Below are positions 1 through 6,745 of a stretch of DNA of 64,000 nt, in pieces (the first letter of the stretch is position 1; each line of letters begins with the position of its first letter). Source of the DNA: Bacillota bacterium (GTDB lineage Bacteria > Bacillota > Clostridia > Lachnospirales > Lachnospiraceae); assembly GCA_023437715.1 (NCBI GenBank), contig JAEZFK010000063.1:168774-232773 (forward strand), written 5' to 3'. Both the position numbers and the translations under genes were made by a program. The notes under the pieces were generated by a model. The model saw only the letters and a list, made by a program, of their open reading frames with translations. It ran no database searches and was not told the origin of the DNA.

Positions 1-94
1 TCATGTATTTGACCGGGAAAACCGCTTGTTCTATGATCTGGAGAGAATCTGGAGAGACGGTAAGACCATTGCACCGGAAGAGCTGGGCGTCTAA
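1..94 (+). CDS. 3' end of an unidentified protein-coding gene (partial)
   Basis: The plus-strand frame from base 2 is open for 30 codons and ends at TAA (92-94). The visible tail is FDRENRLFYDLERIWRDG followed by a short acidic end. The composition looks like real protein, but there is too little to assign a family. The gene starts before the window. The IS element begins 56 bp after its stop and therefore probably separates the gene from its original downstream region. Confidence 0.5.
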   Translation, partial: HVFDRENRLFYDLERIWRDGKTIAPEELGV

Positions 95-150
95 AATAGG
101 GATATTTAAGTAAAGATATTTGAAGTAAGACAGTTTTACTAAAAATGAAC

Positions 151-175
151 TGCTTCCCGTCAAGTAGACAATGAA
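151..175 (+). repeat. Left terminal inverted repeat of the IS element
   Basis: Starts TGCTTCCCGTCAAGTAGACA and matches, with a few mismatches, the complement of 1838-1862. The shared core is GTAGACAA. Confidence 0.6.
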
Positions 176-191
176 AAAAATAAAAATTTTT

Positions 192-217
192 CTGCCAGTG
201 AGGACATTCACTGGCAG
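192..217. terminator. Hairpin terminator at the end of the transposase unit
   Basis: CTGCCAGTGA (192-201) and TCACTGGCAG (208-217) form a perfect 10-bp stem with a 6-nt loop. On the plus strand it is followed by TTTTT. On the minus strand, just after the orfB stop, it is followed by AGAAAAATTTTT. It can stop transcription in either direction and would insulate the IS. Confidence 0.7.
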
Positions 218-220
218 TTT

Positions 221-1153
221 TTATGCTGCCAAGTAACTTTTGTGCTTTTCTAACGGTGTCAATACTCCAAGATTCCTTTGCAATCGTTTGTCATTATAAT
301 AATCAATATAGCTTTCAATCATAGTTTCAAGCGATTCTCTATTGGTAAATTTGCGCCCATAGTATCGTTCACGTTTTATAATCCCCCAAAACCCTTCCAT
401 TGGGCCATTATCTATGCATTTGCCAACTCTGGACATGCTCTGTTTCATACCTGCCGTCTCCAGTTTCTCATGAAAAGCACGGTTCGTATATTGGAATCCA
501 CGATCACTGTGGAACAATGGATGGGCATCTGGATTTGTTGCAACAGCTTGATCTAATGTATCAAAAACCAATGGGTTATTATTCCGGTCACCAATAACAA
601 AGGCGACAATACGGCGATCAAATAAATCCAGAATCGCACTTAAGTAGAGCTTTCGTTTTTCACCGTTTTCATAGTACTTGAACTCGGTTACATCTGTGAG
701 CCATTTTTCATTGGGCGCATCAGCGGTGAACTCACGTCTTAACTCATTCTCTGCCAGATACTGTGGGTTGTCGGCTTGCCTTGTACAGCCAGTGTTTCCG
801 TACTTTATGGTGGATTTTATCTTCTGACTGCGGCAGATTCGTAAGATACGCTTATCATTTACATCGATATCATGATAACGTTCCAGATCATCCCGAATTC
901 TCCGGTATCCTTTATCAGGACTTTCTGTATGAATCTCTTTAATCACTTTTGCAATCCGCTGATTCAGGACTTCATTTTCAGGAATTTTCCGCTTTAACCA
1001 TTTATAATAAGCTGCTCTGGAGACTCTTCCCAGTTTGCAAAGCGCCTGAATTGGATAGTTATGTTCTTCGTTTTCTTCTTTGATCGCCTGATAAATAAAT
1101 TCATATCGGACCAGACTTAGCTTCGCCTCCTCTCGATCTCCTCGAGTTTTTTT
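221..1153 (-). CDS. IS3-family transposase OrfB (DDE integrase domain), made by -1 frameshift from orfA
   Basis: This is the catalytic half of the transposase. The integrase core shows the DDE triad: Asp in WLTDVTEF, Asp in LFHSDRGFQYT and Glu in DNGPMEGFWG. The end, YYNDKRLQRNLGVLTPLEKH, is typical of IS3-family OrfB. The frame is open from the A7 run at 1147-1153 and lies in the -1 frame relative to orfA, so the normal product is an OrfAB fusion made by slippage. A GTG at 946 could start a shorter 241-residue protein. No stop or frameshift damage is seen, so the element may still be active. Confidence 0.85.
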   Translation of the reverse strand, partial: KKTRGDREEAKLSLVRYEFIYQAIKEENEEHNYPIQALCKLGRVSRAAYYKWLKRKIPENEVLNQRIAKVIKEIHTESPDKGYRRIRDDLERYHDIDVNDKRILRICRSQKIKSTIKYGNTGCTRQADNPQYLAENELRREFTADAPNEKWLTDVTEFKYYENGEKRKLYLSAILDLFDRRIVAFVIGDRNNNPLVFDTLDQAVATNPDAHPLFHSDRGFQYTNRAFHEKLETAGMKQSMSRVGKCIDNGPMEGFWGIIKRERYYGRKFTNRESLETMIESYIDYYNDKRLQRNLGVLTPLEKHKSYLAA

Positions 1154-1800
1154 AAGAAAGATGCCTCCATTTCAGCACGCTCTTTTTCAGCACGCAAAAT
1201 TTTATTTTCGGCGCGCAGTTTTTCAAGTTCGCTCATTTCGGCTTCCGTTTTACGTTTTCCACGCCGGTCCAGAAGTCCATTTACACCTTCATCCTCATAC
1301 TTTATCGTATAGTTGCGGGCCTGCTGATAAGAGACCTGGTACTTATCGGCTGTTTCTGCATAGTTGTGTTCATGAGCGATACAATACTGTACGATTTCAA
1401 CCCTTTCATCAAATGTGGTTTTTCTGCCCTTAGTCATAATCGGCTTTCCTCCTGTCCCGGAAGCTTTCAGCTCCATATGACCATTATACTTTAAAATCCA
1501 GTTCCGTAGTTGGCTTGTTGAACGGATTCCGTATTTTTTACAGATATACAAATATGAGCCTTCTTCATTTAAATAATCCAACACTGCGTTCCTTTTGGTA
1601 TCTACAGAATATGCGGTGTTTTTAGAAGTGGTATTAAGCCCAATTACCCCTAATGACTGATATAGAGATATCCATTCTAATACCCTGTATCTATTAATAC
1701 CTAATAGCTTAGCTTCATGATTTGCAGAAGTTTTTTCAGATAAACATCGTAAAACAACTTCTATTTTTGTTTCAGATGAAAATTTAGCTTTTCTTCCCAT
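1117..1800 (-). CDS. IS3-family transposase OrfA (helix-turn-helix, leucine zipper)
   Basis: A 227-residue DNA-binding half of the transposase that recognises the element ends. Two or three helix-turn-helix units are visible (residues about 10-55, 65-105 and 128-170, the last with ETADKYQVSYQQARNY). They are followed by a heptad-rich helix (about 190-225, ELEKLRAENKILRAEKERAE) for dimerisation. The start is ATG at 1800 with GGGAGG 9-14 nt upstream. The frame overlaps orfB, and the AAAAAAA run at 1147-1153 is the probable -1 frameshift site. A Shine-Dalgarno-hiding hairpin lies immediately upstream. Confidence 0.85.
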   Translation of the reverse strand: MGRKAKFSSETKIEVVLRCLSEKTSANHEAKLLGINRYRVLEWISLYQSLGVIGLNTTSKNTAYSVDTKRNAVLDYLNEEGSYLYICKKYGIRSTSQLRNWILKYNGHMELKASGTGGKPIMTKGRKTTFDERVEIVQYCIAHEHNYAETADKYQVSYQQARNYTIKYEDEGVNGLLDRRGKRKTEAEMSELEKLRAENKILRAEKERAEMEASFLKKLEEIERRRS

Positions 1801-1803
1801 AAA

Positions 1804-1865
1804 ATATGCTCCCTCCCAGATGACAAGTTTTTTTATTTCACTTGTCTACCTAGAAGGGAGCATAT
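1804..1865 (-). promoter_or_regulatory. Inverted repeat able to mask the transposase ribosome binding site
   Basis: ATATGCTCCCT (1804-1814) and AGGGAGCATAT (1855-1865) are perfect 11-bp complements. An inner pair GACAAG (1822-1827) / CTTGTC (1841-1846) nests between them. On the minus strand the inner arm contains the GGGAGG Shine-Dalgarno of orfA. A transcript entering from outside (for example read-through from lexA) would contain both arms and fold the binding site away. A transcript starting inside the element would lack the outer arm. The last three bases of the outer arm lie beyond the assigned IS end. Confidence 0.5.
1838..1862 (-). repeat. Right terminal inverted repeat of the IS element
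   Basis: On the complement it starts TGCTCCCTTCTAGGTAGACA. It pairs imperfectly with 151-175 and ends in CA on the plus strand. Confidence 0.6.
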
Positions 1866-1875
1866 CAAAACAGGG

Positions 1876-1898
1876 AGCGGTTACCGAAAGGGACCGCT
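1876..1898 (+). terminator. Weak hairpin just beyond the right IS end
   Basis: AGCGGT (1876-1881) pairs with ACCGCT (1893-1898) across an 11-nt loop and is followed by TTATTATTTGG. It could be the original terminator of the gene ending at 94, displaced by the IS. This is inference only. Confidence 0.3.
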
Positions 1899-2018
1899 TT
1901 ATTATTTGGTTAGAATTTGTTTAGAATTTGTATTTCTATTATTGTATTTCTATTGTGTTATCTGTATCATTACATCCCAAACGTATGTTTTGGAGCTGGC
2001 TTTGTACTTTTCAAATGA

Positions 2019-2057
2019 AGCCTTGGTTTACATAAAAATATTATGTAAACCAAGGCT
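2019..2057. repeat. Perfect 17-bp hairpin downstream of lexA
   Basis: AGCCTTGGTTTACATAA (2019-2035) and TTATGTAAACCAAGGCT (2041-2057) pair perfectly around AAATA. It lies 38 bp beyond the lexA stop, so it may end the lexA transcript, but neither strand has a clear T-run after it. The DNA between the IS and this hairpin (1900-2018) has short direct repeats (TTAGAATTTG twice; TATTTCTATT twice) and no convincing gene. Confidence 0.5.
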
Positions 2058-2094
2058 GTCAACCATATTGATTTTACTTTCTAGTCAGTGAATC

Positions 2095-2715
2095 TCAGTG
2101 AATTCCCAAACGAAACAAACCAATGACCTTTCCCAAAATTTCTACGTCATTTACAATGATCGGTTCCATAGAATCGTTCTCCGGCTGCAGGCGGTAGTGG
2201 CCGTCTTCTTTAAAAAACCGCTTTACTGTGGCGGAATCGTCTACCAGAGCAACAACAATATCTCCATTATGAGCGGTTGAACGGTGTTCAACAATGATCT
2301 GGTCTCCTTCAAGGATTCCGGCATTAATCATGCTGTTTCCTTTCACCTTGAGCATAAAGGTCTGGGCATTGGGAAGCAGCTCCGCAGGGATGGGGTAATA
2401 GTTCTCAATATTTTCTTCCGCATAAAGGGGCTGTCCTGCCGCTACGGTTCCCAGAACAGGAACATTGACAACCTCCCGGCGGGTCAGGTTAAAACAATCG
2501 TCGATAATCTCAATGGTTCTTGGCTTGGTGGGATCCTTTCTTATGTATCCTTTTTCCTCAAGCGTCTCCAGATGGGAATGCACAGAAGAGGTTGATTTTA
2601 AATGAACGGCTTCGCAGATCTCCCTGACTGCAGGGGGATAACCCTTGCTTAAAATTGTCTCTTTTATATATTCTAAAATTTCCTGTTGTTTGGGTGTGAT
2701 TTTCTCCTGCACCAT
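2095..2715 (-). CDS. lexA: LexA, SOS-response repressor and self-cleaving protease
   Basis: This 206-residue protein represses DNA-damage genes until RecA filaments trigger its autocleavage. The N-terminal winged helix (about 1-65) includes PPAVREICEAV and STSSVHSHLETL. The cleavage site is Ala93-Gly94 in GTVAAGQPLYA. The catalytic dyad is Ser128 (KGNSMI) and Lys165 (SATVKRFF). The start is ATG with AGGAGG seven bases upstream. It is divergent from a YneA-like gene, the same arrangement as in Bacillus. A LexA box (2754-2765) lies between its own -35 (TTGCAT) and -10 (TAGTAT), so it should repress itself. Full length for the family. Confidence 0.97.
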   Translation of the reverse strand: MVQEKITPKQQEILEYIKETILSKGYPPAVREICEAVHLKSTSSVHSHLETLEEKGYIRKDPTKPRTIEIIDDCFNLTRREVVNVPVLGTVAAGQPLYAEENIENYYPIPAELLPNAQTFMLKVKGNSMINAGILEGDQIIVEHRSTAHNGDIVVALVDDSATVKRFFKEDGHYRLQPENDSMEPIIVNDVEILGKVIGLFRLGIH

Positions 2716-2753
2716 AACACAACCTCCTCAGTCCTTATTAATTATGTCTATAC

Positions 2754-2765
2754 TAACATATGTTC
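2754..2765 (-). promoter_or_regulatory. LexA box in the lexA promoter
   Basis: The minus-strand sequence GAACATATGTTA matches the Gram-positive consensus GAACNNNNGTTC at all but the last base. It sits between TTGCAT and TAGTAT (17-bp spacing), where bound LexA would block lexA transcription. Confidence 0.85.
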
Positions 2766-2806
2766 GAAAAAAATGCAAACCTTTGTTCGAAAAAAGTAAA
2801 AATCAA

Positions 2807-2836
2807 TTGACAAACATATGTTCGCAATGATATTAT
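2807..2836 (+). promoter_or_regulatory. Promoter of the YneA-like gene with an embedded LexA box
   Basis: TTGACA (2807-2812) and TATTAT (2831-2836) are 18 bp apart. AAACATATGTTC (2812-2823), a LexA box with one deviation, fills the start of the spacer, so polymerase and LexA should compete. Confidence 0.8.
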
Positions 2837-2849
2837 AAAAGCACCAAGA

Positions 2850-2861
2850 GAACATATGTTC
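2850..2861 (+). promoter_or_regulatory. Perfect LexA box downstream of the YneA-like promoter
   Basis: GAACATATGTTC is a perfect palindrome and consensus box, located at or just after the expected transcription start. A further half-site TTTGTTCG lies at about 2783-2790. Confidence 0.9.
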
Positions 2862-2891
2862 CTATTCGATTACACTCAGGAGGTATGCAAT

Positions 2892-3191
2892 ATGAAGCAG
2901 TTAGTTATGTTAGCACTTGTTGTTTTACTGGGTTCCTGCTTTTTCGGTCATTCTTTAATGAATGTCCTTGCAGGAGAGGATGAGACCCAGATACCAGAGA
3001 AATACTACACCAGCATTCAGATACAAAAAGGTGACAGCCTGTGGAGCATTGCCGGAAAGTACGGAGAAAACAGCGGGCTGACCATCTCCCAATATATAAA
3101 AGAATTAAAGAATATTAATGGATTAAAGGAAGACACCATTCATAGCGGTCATTATCTGACGGTCATGTATTTCGCAACGGATTCTGATTGA
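2892..3191 (+). CDS. yneA: YneA-like SOS-induced cell division inhibitor (membrane anchor plus LysM)
   Basis: A 99-residue protein with an N-terminal hydrophobic segment (about 4-22, MLALVVLLGSCFFG) and a C-terminal LysM fold (about 36-95, IQIQKGDSLWSIAGKYG). In Bacillus, YneA is an extracytoplasmic LysM protein that delays division during DNA damage and is transcribed divergently from lexA. Position, size, domain order and two LexA boxes support the same role here. ATG 2892 was chosen because AGGAGGT (2878-2884) lies seven bases upstream. An upstream ATG at 2856 lies within the perfect LexA box and has no ribosome site. The functional call is by analogy; LysM sequences are general wall binders. 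Confidence 0.85.
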   Translation: MKQLVMLALVVLLGSCFFGHSLMNVLAGEDETQIPEKYYTSIQIQKGDSLWSIAGKYGENSGLTISQYIKELKNINGLKEDTIHSGHYLTVMYFATDSD

Positions 3192-3239
3192 AAATCCGGT
3201 TGGCGGGACAAGAATAAGAAGTACACATCCGCTGTTGTT

Positions 3240-3258
3240 GTAAAATCATTGATTTTAC
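3240..3258. repeat. Short perfect hairpin between yneA and the GTPase gene
   Basis: GTAAAATCA (3240-3248) and TGATTTTAC (3250-3258) are complementary across one base. No T-run follows, so termination of yneA is possible but unproven. Confidence 0.35.
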
Positions 3259-3309
3259 GGGAAGAATAACTTAGAATAATGATAGTGACAGTTTGCTATA
3301 AAGTTTTTT

Positions 3310-3393
3310 ATGAGGATATTTATAAAGAATATCATTGTTATAAAGAACATCATTATAAATGATTTTTATGCTCAGCATTATTCTTACAGTTAA
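3310..3393 (+). CDS. Candidate 27-residue leader peptide of the TetM-like gene
   Basis: An ATG at 3310 opens 27 codons (MRIFIKNIIVIKN, then isoleucine-rich and ending HYSYS) and stops at TAA 3391-3393. The stop merges with the AAAGGA ribosome site of the GTPase gene, so translation of the two could be coupled. The ORF spans an 18-bp tandem repeat (3320-3337 and 3338-3355) and a small hairpin ATCATT/AATGAT followed by TTTTT (3349-3368). Tet(M) genes are known to have a leader peptide and attenuator. The upstream ribosome site here is weak, so this may be chance. Confidence 0.35.
   Translation: MRIFIKNIIVIKNIIINDFYAQHYSYS
3320..3355 (+). repeat. Two tandem 18-bp repeats in the leader of the TetM-like gene
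   Basis: TTATAAAGAATATCATTG (3320-3337) and TTATAAAGAACATCATTA (3338-3355) agree at 16 of 18 bases. In the leader frame they encode the near-identical hexapeptides KNIIVI and KNIIIN. Confidence 0.7.
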
Positions 3394-3408
3394 AGGATCA
3401 GAACGAAT

Positions 3409-5358
3409 ATGAAGGTAACATTCGGAATTCTGGCTCATGTAGATGCCGGTAAAACTACGTTTTCAGAACAGATTTTGTATAAAGAGAGAGTGATCCGGTC
3501 CCTGGGCCGCGTAGATGCAAAAAATACATGCCTGGACCACGATGATATAGAACGGGCCAGGGGAATTACAATTTTCTCCGATGTGGCTGCTTTTACACAC
3601 GGTGATAATGCGTATTACCTCATAGATACTCCCGGACACACGGATTTCTCCGCTGAAATGGAACGGGCTCTGGAAGTGATGGACTATGCAATCCTTGTCA
3701 TCAACGGTACGGATGGGGTACAGGGCCATACGGAAACCATATGGAACCTGCTGGAACGCTACAAGATCCCTGTTTTTATCTTCATCAATAAACTGGATAT
3801 CGTTTCAGCATCCTATGAACGGACTTTACTTGAAGTTCAGAAGCACTTTTCGAAAGGGATACTGGATTTTAAGGACATATGTCTTGAGAATGGAAAAGAA
3901 GATACTTTTACAGATGATCTGGTTGAGAATGTATCTCAACCAGATGAGGGATTGCTTGATAAATGGCTGGAAGGCATGATTACCTTTGAGGATCTGCAGC
4001 CGGCATTGAAAGCGCAGATCAAAGACCGCCGGCTGTTTCCCTGTTTTGGCGGATGCGCTCTCACAGGAGAAGGGGTGGACCGGTTTTTGCAGGCCTTTTA
4101 TTGTCTGACGGAAACCTCTTATTCAGAAGCCGCTCCTTTCAGCGGAAGGATATTTAAGATCCGTTATGATGACCAGCGGGAACGAATGACCTATATGAAA
4201 ATATTAAGCGGAATGCTACGCGTTCGTGATTCCCTGTCCGAGGATGAAAAGGTCCATCAGATAAGAGTATTTCAGGGAGAACGATTTCATGCGGTCTCAG
4301 AGGCCTCCGCAGGGGATGTGGTGGCTGTAACCGGGCTAAAGAACAGCAGAGCCGGCCAGGGAGTTGGTGCGTGCCTTGAACCGGTAATTTCGGCGCTTCG
4401 TCCAACCCTTCAGGCAAAGGTGCTGTACCCTCCGGATATTCCTCATAGGACCATGCTGCAGATATTCCATATTCTGGAGGAAGAGGACCCTTCCCTAAGC
4501 GTGGTTTGGGAAGAAGCTCTCCAGCAGTTAAAGATAAATATTATGGGTAAGATCCAGCTTGAAGTCCTGGAACAGGCCATTTTAAGCCGGTTTAAAATTC
4601 CTGTGTCCTTTGGGCGGCCGGAAGTCGTATATATGGAGACGGTATTGGAATCCGTCATGGGGTATGGGCACTTTGAGCCTCTTCGTCATTATGCAGAAGT
4701 GGCATTGAGAATTGAACCGGGAACCAGAGGAGAGGGTATCACCTTTGCCAGTCAGTGCCATGTGGACAGGCTGGGCATCAATTTCCAGAATTTAATACGC
4801 ACCCATGTATTTGAAACTATCCATAAAGGTGTTCTGACGGGTTCTGAATTAACTGATGTTAAAATTACTCTGGTTGATGGAATTTTTCATATCAAACATA
4901 CAGAAGGCGGAGATTTCCGTGAAGCAGTTTACCGTGGGATCCGTCAGGGCCTCATGAAAGCCCGGAACCGGCTTTTAGAGCCTTATTACCGCTTTACCGT
5001 AACTATTCCTGACCCTCTGACCGGAAAGGCTTTAAACGATATTTTAAAGCGTTCCGGACGGTCTGATGATCCGGTTCCAAATGGAAACGGAAGAACCGTT
5101 ATCACAGGAACAGGACCTGTATCATCTTTTTTAAACTACGGAGAAGAACTGATGATAATGTCAGGGGGAAAGGGAAGTCTTTCCATGGCATTTTCTCATT
5201 ACGATATATGTCATAATGAAGATGAGGTTATCGCCCGCTATCAGTACAATCCGGATGGGGATACTGCCAATCTTTCCTGTTCCGTCTTCTGCCAAAAAGG
5301 TACTTCGTTTGTTGTGAACTGGGATCATGCGGAAGAATATATGCACACCCTTCGCTAA
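3409..5358 (+). CDS. TetM/EF-G-like translational GTPase (divergent ribosomal-protection family)
   Basis: A 649-residue GTPase of the Tet(M)/Tet(O) branch related to EF-G. GTP-binding motifs: HVDAGKTT (10-17), RGITIF (51-56), DTPGHTDF (73-80), NKLD (127-130). It has the full multi-domain length of ribosomal protection proteins (about 640), including the domain V-like stretch FREAVYRGIRQGLMKARNRL. However, the last 100 residues do not resemble the Tet(M) end (no CQPRRPNSRIDKVRYMF-type tail), so resistance to tetracycline cannot be assumed; another translation-rescue role is possible. The start is ATG 3409 with AAAGGA upstream. No terminator is obvious after it; 5359-5400 is only T-rich. Confidence 0.8.
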   Translation: MKVTFGILAHVDAGKTTFSEQILYKERVIRSLGRVDAKNTCLDHDDIERARGITIFSDVAAFTHGDNAYYLIDTPGHTDFSAEMERALEVMDYAILVINGTDGVQGHTETIWNLLERYKIPVFIFINKLDIVSASYERTLLEVQKHFSKGILDFKDICLENGKEDTFTDDLVENVSQPDEGLLDKWLEGMITFEDLQPALKAQIKDRRLFPCFGGCALTGEGVDRFLQAFYCLTETSYSEAAPFSGRIFKIRYDDQRERMTYMKILSGMLRVRDSLSEDEKVHQIRVFQGERFHAVSEASAGDVVAVTGLKNSRAGQGVGACLEPVISALRPTLQAKVLYPPDIPHRTMLQIFHILEEEDPSLSVVWEEALQQLKINIMGKIQLEVLEQAILSRFKIPVSFGRPEVVYMETVLESVMGYGHFEPLRHYAEVALRIEPGTRGEGITFASQCHVDRLGINFQNLIRTHVFETIHKGVLTGSELTDVKITLVDGIFHIKHTEGGDFREAVYRGIRQGLMKARNRLLEPYYRFTVTIPDPLTGKALNDILKRSGRSDDPVPNGNGRTVITGTGPVSSFLNYGEELMIMSGGKGSLSMAFSHYDICHNEDEVIARYQYNPDGDTANLSCSVFCQKGTSFVVNWDHAEEYMHTLR

Positions 5359-5439
5359 GGTTATTTCCTTTTATTTTTCTTTTTTCGTCCTCCAATTGTC
5401 TCTTTTTTGTATAAAAAGGCGGCAGAAGACAGGTACTGC

Positions 5440-5467
5440 TTGACATGGACGGGATTAGCGCTATAAT
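5440..5467 (+). promoter_or_regulatory. Consensus housekeeping promoter of the AI-2E family gene
   Basis: Perfect TTGACA (5440-5445) and perfect TATAAT (5462-5467) with a 16-bp spacer. Transcription should start near 5474, giving a leader of about 140 nt. Confidence 0.85.
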
Positions 5468-5542
5468 ACTACCATGGATTGTGTCGAAAAATGGTTCCAG
5501 TCCTGAGTAACAGATGATTTTAATTATATAAGCATTGTAAGT

Positions 5543-5581
5543 TAAGACAGACATTGAAAGAATTTTAAACTGTCTGTCTTA
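5543..5581 (+). promoter_or_regulatory. Inverted repeat in the leader of the AI-2E family gene
   Basis: TAAGACAGACA (5543-5553) and TGTCTGTCTTA (5571-5581) are perfect 11-bp complements with a 17-nt loop, about 34 bp before the start codon and 70 nt after the predicted transcription start. It could be an RNA hairpin or a repressor operator. Confidence 0.45.
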
Positions 5582-5614
5582 TGAATGTTTAGAACTGGAA
5601 AGGTATCGTAATTT

Positions 5615-6676
5615 ATGAGTTTAGAGAAGCAGAAAGCATTCATAATCCATTGTATATTTGGATTTATCTTATTGGCCATTGTATACGCTGGTATTAAGTA
5701 CGTTTTTCCTTTGTTAATGCCCTTTGTTATCGGTATCGTCATTGCTTTGTCCTTTCGTAGTGGTATTGATCTGCTGGCAGGGAAAACAAGGATAAACAGG
5801 ACCATTATATCTATTTTTGTTCTGATCATATTTTATCTTCTGGTGGGATTGGTTATAAGTCTGATCGGCGCTAAATTCTTCCATTTTATCAGCACTTTAT
5901 TTAATGGTCTTCCGGCTCTCTATAAGGGGACACTTCAACCGGCACTTCAGATTGCAACGGATAACTTGTCAGCCAGGTTTCCCAGTATTGAGGTTTATCT
6001 GGATGATTTTATGAATAACATAGGGCAGTCTATTTTTACCTATATTTCCAATATTTCTACAAAGGTAGTCGGCATGGTCACCGGATTGGCCAGCCAGATC
6101 CCGTCGTTATTAATCCGTGTTATTTTTACCATTGTATCCTCATTCTTCTTTACAATTGATTATTATAAGATCAGCAATTTCATTTTAAAGCAGTTTAAGG
6201 ATGAGAAGAGAAGCGTAATAATTAAGCTGAAGGATAACGTCATCGGATCGCTTAGTAAATTTGTCAGAGCCTATACATTAATTATTTCCATTACGTTTCT
6301 TGAATTATCCCTTGGATTTTGGCTTTTGAATATTCCTACGCCCTTTCTTCTTGGCGGGATAGTGGCCATTATTGATATTATGCCAATACTTGGTACAGGA
6401 GCGGTTCTTTTGCCCTGGTCCATCATATCCTTTTCCCTGGGTGATCCCAAAACCGGCATAGGGATGCTGTTTCTGTATATCTTTATAACTGTGGTCAGAC
6501 AGATATTGGAGCCTAAAATTATTGGACAGCAAATTGGGCTGCATCCGTTGGTAACTCTTATTTTAATGTTTGTCGGGGCCCAGCTGATGGGAGTTTTAGG
6601 ACTGCTGATTTTACCGGTTATCGCGACAATACTTGTTAAGCTTAATAAAGAAGGAAGCATTCATATTTTCCGGTAA
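5615..6676 (+). CDS. AI-2E/YtvI-family integral membrane protein (putative exporter)
   Basis: A 353-residue polytopic membrane protein. Strongly hydrophobic segments occur near 14-45, 62-85, 155-180, 210-300 (several) and 310-345. The region with GGIVAIIDIMPILGTG and the later QILEPKIIGQQIGLHPL are hallmarks of the AI-2E transporter family, which includes the sporulation protein YtvI. Substrate is unknown; members have been linked to AI-2 export or Na+/H+ exchange. ATG 5615 has GGAAAGG 11 bases upstream. It is a single-gene unit with its own consensus promoter and a shared terminator. Confidence 0.85.
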   Translation: MSLEKQKAFIIHCIFGFILLAIVYAGIKYVFPLLMPFVIGIVIALSFRSGIDLLAGKTRINRTIISIFVLIIFYLLVGLVISLIGAKFFHFISTLFNGLPALYKGTLQPALQIATDNLSARFPSIEVYLDDFMNNIGQSIFTYISNISTKVVGMVTGLASQIPSLLIRVIFTIVSSFFFTIDYYKISNFILKQFKDEKRSVIIKLKDNVIGSLSKFVRAYTLIISITFLELSLGFWLLNIPTPFLLGGIVAIIDIMPILGTGAVLLPWSIISFSLGDPKTGIGMLFLYIFITVVRQILEPKIIGQQIGLHPLVTLILMFVGAQLMGVLGLLILPVIATILVKLNKEGSIHIFR

Positions 6677-6700
6677 TATTTCCGGGAATAAAGTTGGGTA

Positions 6701-6743
6701 TTTTAAAGGGCGGATACTGTGTCAGAGTATCTGCCCTTTAAAA
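6701..6743. terminator. Bidirectional terminator between the AI-2E gene and dedA
   Basis: An 18-bp stem (6701-6718 with 6726-6743, one G-T pair) around a 7-nt loop. The arms are TTTTAAAGGGCGGATACT and its complement, so both strands end in a T-run. It lies between convergent genes. Confidence 0.92.
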
Positions 6744-6745
6744 TC

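Larger units (their letters stand above)
151..1862 (-). mobile_element. IS3-family insertion sequence (IS150-like group), about 1.7 kb, apparently intact
   Basis: The element carries two overlapping transposase frames on the minus strand (orfA 1117-1800, orfB 221-1153) joined by an A7 slippery run. Imperfect inverted ends start 5'-TG and finish CA-3', as in the IS3 family: the left end starts TGCTTCCCGTCAAG at 151 and the complement of the right end starts TGCTCCCTTCTAGG at 1862. They agree at roughly 15 of the first 21 positions and both continue into GTAGACAA. No convincing 3-4 bp target duplication flanks these limits (GAAC on the left, TATC on the right), so the exact ends, or the original insertion event, remain uncertain. 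Confidence 0.85.

Noticed and set aside
142..1866. Target-site duplication of the IS element
   Set aside because: The flanks GAAC and TATC differ; no 3-5 bp duplication fits the assigned ends.
3409..5358. Calling the GTPase a tetracycline resistance gene tet(M)
   Set aside because: The C-terminal region does not match Tet(M)/Tet(O), so only the wider family is supported.
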